A stretch of 26,998 bases of DNA from positions 1-26,998 of the forward strand of contig JAFUUB010000023.1 in NCBI GenBank assembly GCA_017483985.1, in the 5' to 3' direction. The position numbers and the translations under genes are program-made. The notes under the pieces are model-generated. The model had not been told where the DNA came from. It saw only the letters and a list, made by a program, of their open reading frames with translations, and searched no databases. This DNA comes from Bacteroidales bacterium. GTDB taxonomy: Bacteria > Bacteroidota > Bacteroidia > Bacteroidales > UBA932. This document shows, piece by piece, positions 1 to 5,904 of the stretch (positions within the stretch are counted from its first letter, which is position 1; each line of letters starts with the position of its first letter).

Positions 1-380
1 ATCCAGTCGTAGTTGTTGACGAGTTCGGCCTTGTTGGGGGCGTCGGATTCGAAGTCCAGAAAACGGCCCAGCTGCGCCTTGATGCAGGCGACATTGTGGT
101 TCAGGGTCTCCTCATCGAGGAGGTTGCGTTCCGCGGATTTCATCGACGGGTCGCCGATCATGCCGGTTGCGCCGCCGACGAGGGCGTACGGCTTGTGGCC
201 GCAGCTCTGGAAATGCCTGAGGATCATCACGCTGACGAGATGTCCGATATGCAGGGAGTCGGCCGTGGGGTCGATGCCTACATAGGCAGCCTGCGGGCCT
301 TCCATGAGTTTTTCTTCCGTACCCGGCATGATGTCCTGGATCATGCCTCTCCATGTGAGTTCTGCTACAAAGTTCTTCAT
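1..380 (-). CDS. tyrS: Tyrosyl-tRNA synthetase, N-terminal part (runs off the window)
   Basis: This is a class I aminoacyl-tRNA synthetase that charges tRNA-Tyr in the cytoplasm. The minus-strand frame opens with [17 protein letters not shown] at 380 and continues to the left edge, giving about 126 residues of a protein that is normally about 430. The HIGH signature is seen as SLHIGHL (residues 42-48), preceded by [11 protein letters not shown], the usual TyrS tyrosine-pocket segment. [11 protein letters not shown] follows, also typical. The KMSKS loop and the S4 domain lie outside the window. The gene is divergent from tpiA and has its own promoter at 406-437. The ATG at 380 is the only start that gives the normal family N-terminus. 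Identification is firm; only the 3' part is unseen. Confidence 0.95.
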   Translation of the reverse strand, partial: MKNFVAELTWRGMIQDIMPGTEEKLMEGPQAAYVGIDPTADSLHIGHLVSVMILRHFQSCGHKPYALVGGATGMIGDPSMKSAERNLLDEETLNHNVACIKAQLGRFLDFESDAPNKAELVNNYDW

Positions 381-405
381 CGAATGATTATTCTACAATA
401 ATCTG

Positions 406-437
406 CAAATTTACGATAAAAATGTGCGGCTGGCAAA
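406..437 (-). promoter_or_regulatory. tyrS promoter, Bacteroidetes type
   Basis: On the minus strand, TTTG (437-434) is followed after exactly 20 bases by TAAATTTG (413-406). This matches the Bacteroidetes sigma-ABfr pattern TTTG-N19-21-TAnnTTTG. It lies 26 bases upstream of the tyrS ATG, so the leader would be about 20 bases. Confidence 0.8.
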
Positions 438-447
438 TTTATGTTGA

Positions 448-479
448 TTTGAATAATTGGGGCGGAATGTGTAACTTTG
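448..479 (+). promoter_or_regulatory. tpiA promoter, Bacteroidetes type
   Basis: TTTG (448-451), a 20-base spacer and TAACTTTG (472-479) match the Bacteroidetes consensus. The element lies 38 bases upstream of the tpiA ATG at 518. The -33 boxes of the tyrS and tpiA promoters are only 10 bases apart, back to back. Confidence 0.85.
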
Positions 480-517
480 CACGATTTCGGAATCAACATT
501 TAACACCATACACAAAC

Positions 518-1273
518 ATGAGAAAGCACATTGTCGCAGGTAACTGGAAAATGAACACCACAGTTCCTGAAGGAATCGAACTTGCAAAGGCCGTCGTGGC
601 CAAATCCGCCGAAGTCCCCGCCGAGGTCGGACTGATCGTCGCTACTCCGTTCACGCATCTCTGCCCGGTCGCCGGTGTGGTCGCCGGTACCCGCGTCGAA
701 CTTTCCGCCCAGAACTGCGCGGACAAGGAGAAGGGCGCTTACACGGGTGAAGTTTCCGTGTCCATGCTGACCTCTACCGGTGCCCAGTGGACCATCCTCG
801 GCCACTCCGAGCGCCGTCAGTATTACGGTGAGACCGATGAGAAGCTGGTTGAAAAGACCAAGCTCGCCCTGGCCGCCGGCCTGAAGGTGATCCTCTGCGT
901 CGGCGAGAACCTCGACGAGCGTGAGGCTGGCAAGCATTTCCAGGTTGTTACCGACCAGACCAAGGCCGTGCTTTACAATTTCACCGCCGAAGACATGAAG
1001 AACATCGTCGTGGCTTATGAGCCCGTCTGGGCCATCGGTACCGGTAAGACCGCTACCGCCGAGCAGGCTGAGGAGATCCACGCTTGCATCCGCAAGGTCC
1101 TCTGCGAGAAGTTCGGTGCCCAGGTGGCTGACGACACCACCATCCTGTACGGTGGCAGCTGCAAGCCGTCCAACGCCAAGGAGCTCTTCGCCCAGCCCGA
1201 CATCGACGGTGGCCTGATCGGTGGCGCCGCCCTGAAGGCTGACGATTTCATCGGCATCGCCCTCAGCTTCTAG
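518..1273 (+). CDS. tpiA: Triosephosphate isomerase
   Basis: This enzyme interconverts dihydroxyacetone phosphate and glyceraldehyde 3-phosphate in glycolysis, as a cytoplasmic TIM-barrel dimer. The 251-residue length is normal. The catalytic residues are visible: Lys11 in AGNWKMN, His96 in LGHSERR and Glu168 in the signature [15 protein letters not shown]. The phosphate-binding segments [12 protein letters not shown] and GLIGGAALK are near the C-terminus. The frame is open back to 422, but the ATG at 518 is chosen because it gives the family N-terminus ([13 protein letters not shown]) and because the promoter at 448-479 lies inside the longer reading. The gene is monocistronic and ends facing a minus-strand gene, with a structured element in between. 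Confidence 0.97.
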   Translation: MRKHIVAGNWKMNTTVPEGIELAKAVVAKSAEVPAEVGLIVATPFTHLCPVAGVVAGTRVELSAQNCADKEKGAYTGEVSVSMLTSTGAQWTILGHSERRQYYGETDEKLVEKTKLALAAGLKVILCVGENLDEREAGKHFQVVTDQTKAVLYNFTAEDMKNIVVAYEPVWAIGTGKTATAEQAEEIHACIRKVLCEKFGAQVADDTTILYGGSCKPSNAKELFAQPDIDGGLIGGAALKADDFIGIALSF

Positions 1274-1308
1274 TCTTTCGAAACAGGACCCACGTCGGTC
1301 CCGTATCT

Positions 1309-1408
1309 GGAAACGAAACCCGGTTTGCTCAAGTCGACATTGGCTCCCGAAAAGGGAGGGGACCCACTAAGTGGGGAGGATCGACGGAGCAAACCGGGTT
1401 TCGTTTCC
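1309..1408. repeat. Folded inverted-repeat element; possible bidirectional terminator
   Basis: Two perfect 22-base arms (1309-1330 and 1387-1408) enclose 56 bases. The stem resumes inside with GTCGA (1333-1337) pairing TCGAC (1381-1385). Two further hairpins sit in the loop: CTCCC-GAAAA-GGGAG (1344-1358) and CCCAC-TAA-GTGGG (1363-1375). The whole would fold as a long stem with two branches. It fills the convergent junction between tpiA and the lipoprotein gene. No long T run follows either arm, so termination is inferred from position. The design resembles interspersed palindromic (REP/MITE-like) repeats, but copy number cannot be judged from one window. Confidence 0.75.
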
Positions 1409-1424
1409 ATTAAAGGACAGAAGG

Positions 1425-1838
1425 CTACCGGAGGGTACGGACGCAGATGGCGATCTGCTTGTCGCTGTTCCAGAGCCAGGCCAGGTCTCCCTGGACCTTC
1501 TCGACTTTCAGCTTCAGATTGCTCTCCTGGCCGACGCCATTGCCTCTCGTATAGGTCAGACTGCCTTTGACGGTCTGGCCTTTTTCTGTCGGCAGTTTGT
1601 CGCAGGTCAGGGTAAAATACTCCGTGCCGGTATCGTTGCAGGCGCGGAACTGGCGTTTTTGCTCATTGTAACCCAGCTGGTCGTTGGCGATGTCATAGGA
1701 AAACAGCGTCGTGCCCTTGATCTGCAGGCCGACGGCCGTGCTTTCCAGGAATTTGGAATCGATATCCGGTTCCTTGTTGCAGCTGCAGCCCGTCAGCAGG
1801 AAGAGGACGGACAGGATCGGTAGGAGGATTCTTCTCAT
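1425..1838 (-). CDS. Small lipoprotein of unknown function, coupled to the M6 protease
   Basis: The 137-residue product begins MRRILLPILSVLFLLTGCSC, a lipoprotein signal peptide with lipobox LTGC and Cys18 as the predicted lipidated residue. The mature part is about 120 residues and rich in polar beta-like segments (for example GQTVKGSLTYTRGNG). I do not recognise a family. The ATG at 1838 comes one base after the TAG stop of the M6 protease gene, so the two are almost certainly co-transcribed and probably translationally coupled. The frame is open upstream to 2114, but that part overlaps the protease in another frame and lacks a signal peptide, so the start at 1838 is preferred. A role as accessory factor or inhibitor of the protease is a guess from position only. 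Confidence 0.85.
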   Translation of the reverse strand: MRRILLPILSVLFLLTGCSCNKEPDIDSKFLESTAVGLQIKGTTLFSYDIANDQLGYNEQKRQFRACNDTGTEYFTLTCDKLPTEKGQTVKGSLTYTRGNGVGQESNLKLKVEKVQGDLAWLWNSDKQIAICVRTLR

Positions 1839-1839
1839 G

Positions 1840-4026
1840 CTACTGGATCTTGATTTCCTTGATAATGATGTCTTTGGTGCCGTCTTTGTACGTGACGACC
1901 GCCTTGAGCGTCCCGGCCTTGGTGAGCGGGTAGTAGCCGTTTCCGGAGGGCTGGATGGCGCTGTTGCCGAGGTACCAGTCGACACCGTCCGTACCCTGGG
2001 CGTTGTTGACGTGGAGGGGAATCTCCGTTCCGGAGGTGAACGATCCGTTCGACGCGGACGTCGGGAGTACGATGAACGGCACCCCGCCCCGGAAGGCCTT
2101 GGTCGTAAATGCAAGGGTCACGACCTTGCTGGAGACGCCTTCTTCCTTGAAACGGATGGCCGCCTTGTAGGCCGTTGAGCCGTTCAGTCCTTCCAGACGG
2201 AGGGCATATTTCCCGCCCTCATACGGATCCACTTCCACGGTCTGCCGGGTCTGGGAAGAGGAAACGCCCCATTCGACGATGGCCTTGCCGGCATAGGTCG
2301 GGTCGGTCGCCGTCCATTGCAGGATGGCCGCGTCCTGGAAGATATCCTGGCGGGTCTGGTCGATCTCGGGGGTATCCGGACTTGGAATGGTGAACGAGAT
2401 GGCATTCCCTGTAAAGGAGATATTATTGAGAACAAGGTTGAGTTTGTCTCCATTCCAAAGTGTGAAAGAAGGGTCTGAAGGGAAAGTAGTATAACTCTTT
2501 TGTGGATAGAATACCCTTGCTTGGTTCCCGAGATCAATTATGCTTCCATCATCATGGATTACATAAGCATTAATGTTAGGAGTAGCAGTAACGATATAGC
2601 CACATTGATGCGTCGGATTCGCATTAACTTCGTTGACATCCTCTCCCCATCGTTCAAAAGCCGTCAGCGTTCTGTCAAAACCATCTGACCGACCTGCTGG
2701 CCGCCGTGATTCATCGATATGGTAGACCAATAACCCTTTTCCACCGATCTTCTGATCCCAACCTGAACCATTGTCGCGACATTCGAATAGGAAGTATTCT
2801 CCTTCCTGCCCTGTTTCATATTTTAAATAGCGTCGAGATTCCGAGATCGGTTCCAGAATATAATTTCCGGTATCGATGTCTTCGCATGTCCCAAGTCCCA
2901 GAACGTAATAATCGAGGGCAGAATAATGTGGAGGCATTCTGCCGGCATCATTATGGTTGCCACTATCCATTAAGTCGATTTTCCCAAACAGGGCGTTACT
3001 TAATCCTCCGCTGGCTACTTCATCGGTGTCATAAAAATCGGGCAAACCAAAGGTGTGGCTGAATTCATGACAGAAGGTCCCGATTCCGGTAAAACCTTGT
3101 TGACCATATTCTGTAGTGATTGCATAACTATTTAAGAACACACCGTCTAAAGAATAAGATATTTGTGCTCCGTCCTGGATTGCCCACGCATGCGACCATA
3201 CATTTGTTACATCTCCATCGATGGCTTGGTCGTGACCCGCGACGAAAACAATTATATTGTCGACTTCCCCGTCCTCATCATCATCGAATTGTGAGAAATT
3301 GAGTCCTAGGTCGTGGGCTTTTTTACAAGCATCAATGACGGCTTGAGCAGGATTCTTATCCACATCGTCTTCATCATCAAAGTAATAGGCAGAATCGTGG
3401 TCTAAAGTAACAATGGGAGAAACTTTAAACTGAAAACTCCAGTCTCCTTGAAACATTTCGTTGAAATAATCAAGGGCAGAGCCATGTGCGCCATTGAAAT
3501 TGTAGTTCTCCTTGGTCAACAGATCGATAAAATGCTCGCGGGTGTATGTCATTTTTATGTCTGAGAACTCTGCAAGGATAACGACACTGTGCCGATTGGT
3601 TTTCTGGTCTTTTGAGGTGCCCGTGAAAGCTTTACTGCGCCGCATCTGCTCCAGCCGTTGTGAACGGAACCGTCCGATTTGGGCACGCCGTTCGGCCGTG
3701 CGGAGCCGCAGGGCTTCGGAGGGGATGTAGCGGCTGGCGGACAGCACATGCGCCGGTGCTTCCTGTCCCACCGGGTAACCGCTGCTGACCTTTCTCCCGT
3801 CTGCCTGGTAATAGGCATAGCACCAGTATCCGTCCCCGTTCCGGATCAGGGAATGCCCCTGCTCATCCACGACGAAATGCAGGTGCTCGTCGCCCCGGAG
3901 CCGGGCCTGGAAGGTCGTACCGTCGGGTTGCTTGAAGGTATGGAGGATATTCCGGGCCGGGATGGCATGCAGCGGCAGGGCCGGAATCAGCAGAAGGAGA
4001 AGGTATAGGTAACGTCTGAGGCGCAT
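1840..4026 (-). CDS. Secreted M6-family (immune inhibitor A-like) zinc metalloprotease
   Basis: The product has 728 residues with an N-terminal signal peptide (hydrophobic run about 6-20, ALPLHA). Residues about 20-115 look like a propeptide. The M6 peptidase domain spans roughly 145-450. Its zinc motif HEFSHTFGLPD (residues 320-330) fits HExxHxxGxxD, with His320, Glu321, His324 and Asp330. It is followed by a methionine-containing segment (DLMDSG, 351-356). Residues about 555-643 resemble a fibronectin type III module, and a last beta-rich module (about 648-728) ends the protein. The enzyme should cleave extracellular proteins after export. No type IX sorting domain is obvious. The section coding for residues about 155-545 is markedly AT-richer than both ends (near 38 versus 59 percent GC in sampled lines). 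A terminator-like hairpin lies in the presumed leader. The small lipoprotein gene follows directly. Confidence 0.9.
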   Translation of the reverse strand: MRLRRYLYLLLLLIPALPLHAIPARNILHTFKQPDGTTFQARLRGDEHLHFVVDEQGHSLIRNGDGYWCYAYYQADGRKVSSGYPVGQEAPAHVLSASRYIPSEALRLRTAERRAQIGRFRSQRLEQMRRSKAFTGTSKDQKTNRHSVVILAEFSDIKMTYTREHFIDLLTKENYNFNGAHGSALDYFNEMFQGDWSFQFKVSPIVTLDHDSAYYFDDEDDVDKNPAQAVIDACKKAHDLGLNFSQFDDDEDGEVDNIIVFVAGHDQAIDGDVTNVWSHAWAIQDGAQISYSLDGVFLNSYAITTEYGQQGFTGIGTFCHEFSHTFGLPDFYDTDEVASGGLSNALFGKIDLMDSGNHNDAGRMPPHYSALDYYVLGLGTCEDIDTGNYILEPISESRRYLKYETGQEGEYFLFECRDNGSGWDQKIGGKGLLVYHIDESRRPAGRSDGFDRTLTAFERWGEDVNEVNANPTHQCGYIVTATPNINAYVIHDDGSIIDLGNQARVFYPQKSYTTFPSDPSFTLWNGDKLNLVLNNISFTGNAISFTIPSPDTPEIDQTRQDIFQDAAILQWTATDPTYAGKAIVEWGVSSSQTRQTVEVDPYEGGKYALRLEGLNGSTAYKAAIRFKEEGVSSKVVTLAFTTKAFRGGVPFIVLPTSASNGSFTSGTEIPLHVNNAQGTDGVDWYLGNSAIQPSGNGYYPLTKAGTLKAVVTYKDGTKDIIIKEIKIQ

Positions 4027-4073
4027 GGTTTCAGTTTACGTGCTTTATAAAATGCATAGATAGCATTTTTTTT

Positions 4074-4119
4074 GAAAAAAACCAAAGAGGGCACCGTGGA
4101 ATCGCTCCGGGGTACCCTC
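4074..4119 (-). terminator. Terminator-like hairpin (possible attenuator) upstream of the M6 gene
   Basis: On the minus strand a 9-bp stem (4119-4111 with 4095-4087, one G-U pair) with a 15-base loop is followed by TTTGGTTTTTTT. This is the form of an intrinsic terminator. It lies about 50 bases before the protease ATG. A better-placed terminator for the upstream histone-like gene already exists at 4211-4247. This one may therefore be a second stop, or an attenuator in the protease leader. Confidence 0.6.
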
Positions 4120-4139
4120 CTTAGACGTGTACTAAAACC

Positions 4140-4169
4140 TAAACCTATTGCATAGATGCAGGTCCGATA
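4140..4169 (-). promoter_or_regulatory. Possible promoter for the M6 protease gene (weak)
   Basis: On the minus strand TAGGTTTA (4147-4140) differs from TAnnTTTG only at the last base. A TTTG lies about 22 bases upstream of it, slightly longer than the usual spacer. If used, transcription would start near 4134 and the leader of about 107 bases would contain the hairpin at 4087-4119. This is a weak call, made because no better promoter is visible between the hairpin terminator at 4211-4247 and the ATG at 4026. Confidence 0.25.
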
Positions 4170-4210
4170 CAAAACGTTGCATCCAAATGAAAAAAAATTT
4201 AAAAAATCAT

Positions 4211-4247
4211 AAAAAAGAGGCAGCAGCCCTTCGGAGAGGACTGCTGC
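4211..4247 (-). terminator. Intrinsic terminator of the histone-like gene
   Basis: On the minus strand GCAGCAG (4247-4241) pairs with CTGCTGC (4226-4220), with further G-C pairs inside, and is followed by CTCTTTTTT (4219-4211). It begins 28 bases after the stop codon of the small histone-like gene. Confidence 0.85.
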
Positions 4248-4274
4248 GACAACTTTCATGGGAGGCTTCGCGTC

Positions 4275-4448
4275 TTATTTGGCAGCCTGGACGGAGGCTT
4301 TACGGAACTCCTTGAAATCGTTCATGAGGGCAAGGGCAGCTTTGCGGGCGCGGGCACCGGCAGCTTTGTTCCCCTTTACTACCTGAGCGTCGGCGTTGAC
4401 TACGAATTCCTCATACTCTGCCTTGATTTTCTCAACAAGTTCTTTCAT
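4275..4448 (-). CDS. Histone H1-like (Hc1-type) small basic DNA-binding protein
   Basis: This 57-residue protein opens with MKELVEKIKAEYEEF and ends KEFRKASVQAAK. It has an amphipathic N-terminal helix, then an Ala/Lys/Arg-rich centre (KGNKAAGARARKAALAL) and a basic end. Small proteins of exactly this plan, assigned to the Hc1 histone H1-like family, are common in Bacteroidetes and are thought to bind the nucleoid. The gene is complete: a consensus-like promoter (4498-4529), about 50 bases of leader, ATG at 4448, TAA at 4275 and a strong terminator at 4211-4247, so it is a single-gene unit. It is short enough to be missed by a 60-residue cutoff. Family recognition rests on remembered Bacteroides sequences and is likely but not proven. 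Confidence 0.85.
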   Translation of the reverse strand: MKELVEKIKAEYEEFVVNADAQVVKGNKAAGARARKAALALMNDFKEFRKASVQAAK

Positions 4449-4497
4449 GATTGACTGAATTTAATAGTTCGTTAAACAATAAGTATCAAAACTGAGT

Positions 4498-4529
4498 GCA
4501 AGATATGCATTTGTCCCGTAAAAAACAAG
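4498..4529 (-). promoter_or_regulatory. Promoter of the histone-like gene
   Basis: On the minus strand CTTG (4529-4526), 20 bases and TATCTTGC (4505-4498) form a near match to TTTG-N20-TAnnTTTG. It lies 49 bases before the ATG at 4448. Confidence 0.6.
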
Positions 4530-4566
4530 CGTTACGGTAGAAAAATTCGCATTGGAATCCTGATTG

Positions 4567-5217
4567 TCAGACCTTTCCCGATTTGGTATTGAAGGTATTC
4601 ATCGCCCGGTCCGGTCCGACCGTCACGAAAGCCTTGACCCCGTCGATGACTTTGTCGCAGAGGGCCGGCATGGCTTCCCGCTGCTCTGCAGAGAGGGGCC
4701 CCAGCACGAAATCGATCTGTCCGCCGGTACTGAAATCGTTCCCGATCCCGAGCCGGATGCGGGCATAGTCCTGGGTGCCCAGCAGCAGCTGGATGTTCTC
4801 AAGTCCGTTGTGGCCGCCTGTACTGCCTTTTTTCCGCATGCGGACCGTTCCGAAGGGCAGGTTCAGGTCGTCGCAGATGACCAGCAGGTTCTCCATCGGG
4901 AGCCCCAGCTTCGTCATCCAGTAGCGGACGGCCTTCCCGCTCAGGTTCATATAGGTGGACGGCTTGAGCAGGTACAGTTTCCGCCCTTTGAAGGAGATTT
5001 CCGCCACGTCCCCGTACCGTTCGGTACGGAAAACAGTATTGGATGCCTGAGCCCAGGCATCCAATACCATAAATCCCATATTGTGCCTGGTCCCGGCGTA
5101 TTCGGCGCCGATGTTGCCCAATCCTACGATCAGATAGTTCATACCAGGATCACAAGGCTCCGCGGTCTCCGGCGCTGGGGCCGGGGCTCCGAAGAGCTTC
5201 TTCAGGAAAGAGAACAT
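4567..5217 (-). CDS. pth: Peptidyl-tRNA hydrolase
   Basis: This enzyme releases peptides from prematurely dissociated peptidyl-tRNA and recycles tRNA in the cytoplasm. The core starts with MNYLIVGLGNIG. Counting from the ATG at 5217, residues matching the E. coli active site are Asn35, His45 (in TRHNMGF), Asn91 (YMNLSGKAV), Asp116 (CDDLNLP) and His136-Asn137 (GSTGGHNG). At 216 residues it is about 25 longer than usual. The extra N-terminus (MFSFLKKLFGAPAPAPE) is Ala/Pro-rich. The ATG at 5217 overlaps the rplY stop as TAATG, which argues for this start and for translational coupling. An internal ATG at 5142 would give the standard family length. The rplY-pth pairing is common in bacteria. Confidence 0.95.
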   Translation of the reverse strand: MFSFLKKLFGAPAPAPETAEPCDPGMNYLIVGLGNIGAEYAGTRHNMGFMVLDAWAQASNTVFRTERYGDVAEISFKGRKLYLLKPSTYMNLSGKAVRYWMTKLGLPMENLLVICDDLNLPFGTVRMRKKGSTGGHNGLENIQLLLGTQDYARIRLGIGNDFSTGGQIDFVLGPLSAEQREAMPALCDKVIDGVKAFVTVGPDRAMNTFNTKSGKV

Positions 5218-5777
5218 TAGGCCTGTGCGGACTGACGGGTGGCCTTCACGCCGCAGACGATGGTGTTCTTCGGGCTGAGGATGGCGACATTCTCGAATTT
5301 GAGATCGCCGGCGATGATGTTCTCACCGATGCCGAGCGGGGTGATGTCGATATCCAGCTGGTCCGGAAGGTCTTTCATCAGGGCGCAGACGCGGAGTTCG
5401 CGGACGTTCTTGACGAACTTGCCACCAAGCTGGACGCCGGCAGCGTGACCGGTGATGTTCAGCGGCACGTTGATGGCGATCGGCTTCTCCTCATTGACGG
5501 CGAGGAAGTCGACGTGGAGGCAGTTGTCCTCGACCGGGTGGAACTGGAGCTCGTGGAGGACGGCGGTGTACTTGGTGCCATCGAGAACGAGGTCGACGAT
5601 GAAGGAAGCCGGATTGTTGATCAGGCCCTTTAGTTCCTTCTCATTGACGGTGAAGAGGATGTTTTCCATGCCGAGGCCGTAGAGGTTGCAAGGGACGAGA
5701 CCCTGCTGGCGGAGAGCCTTGATGGTGGCCTTGTTGCCCGTCTTGCGGAGCTGGCCGTTGAGTTCAAAATGCTTCAT
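5217..5777 (-). CDS. rplY: 50S ribosomal protein L25 (long Ctc/TL5 type)
   Basis: This protein binds 5S rRNA in the large subunit. The 186 residues comprise the N-terminal L25 domain (about 1-90, starting MKHFELNGQLRKTGNKAT) and the C-terminal beta-rich TL5/Ctc domain (about 95-180). The segments LYGLGMENILFTV and HVDFLAV are typical of the family. The gene heads a two-gene unit with pth, sharing one base at TAATG. An AT-rich leader of about 80 bases separates the ATG from a TATATTTG -7 box, and it contains two stable hairpins that may control expression. Identification is secure from length, motifs and the pth neighbour. Confidence 0.95.
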   Translation of the reverse strand: MKHFELNGQLRKTGNKATIKALRQQGLVPCNLYGLGMENILFTVNEKELKGLINNPASFIVDLVLDGTKYTAVLHELQFHPVEDNCLHVDFLAVNEEKPIAINVPLNITGHAAGVQLGGKFVKNVRELRVCALMKDLPDQLDIDITPLGIGENIIAGDLKFENVAILSPKNTIVCGVKATRQSAQA

Positions 5778-5805
5778 AATTGTTTGGTTTAAAATGTGTT
5801 ACTCA

Positions 5806-5850
5806 GTCTGCCGAAGCAGACCACATTGCACCAAAAGCCCGAGGGCTTTT
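5806..5850 (-). promoter_or_regulatory. Two consecutive hairpins in the rplY leader
   Basis: Reading the minus strand, hairpin 1 (5850-5833) is AAAAGCC-CTCG-GGCTTTT, a terminator-like short stem. Hairpin 2 (5821-5806) is GTCTGC-TTCG-GCAGAC, a six-pair stem closed by a UUCG tetraloop. Both lie between the -7 box (5863-5870) and the rplY ATG (5777). Possible roles are autoregulation by L25, attenuation, or termination of the upstream clostripain operon. No named RNA family is assigned. Confidence 0.6.
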
Positions 5851-5862
5851 ATTTTGGGACAG

Positions 5863-5870
5863 CAAATATA
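5863..5870 (-). promoter_or_regulatory. rplY promoter -7 box
   Basis: TATATTTG on the minus strand matches TAnnTTTG. A clear TTTG is not present 19-21 bases upstream, only a T-rich GTGTTTTTC segment, so the -33 part is weak. It would give a leader of about 80 bases. Confidence 0.55.
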
Positions 5871-5904
5871 CGAATTATTTTTAGAAAAACACGATGAGTG
5901 AGAA

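Noticed and set aside
3987..4259. Minus-strand frame of 90 codons upstream of the M6 gene
   Set aside because: It runs through a terminator and a terminator-like hairpin, overlaps the protease start in another frame, and has no recognisable features.
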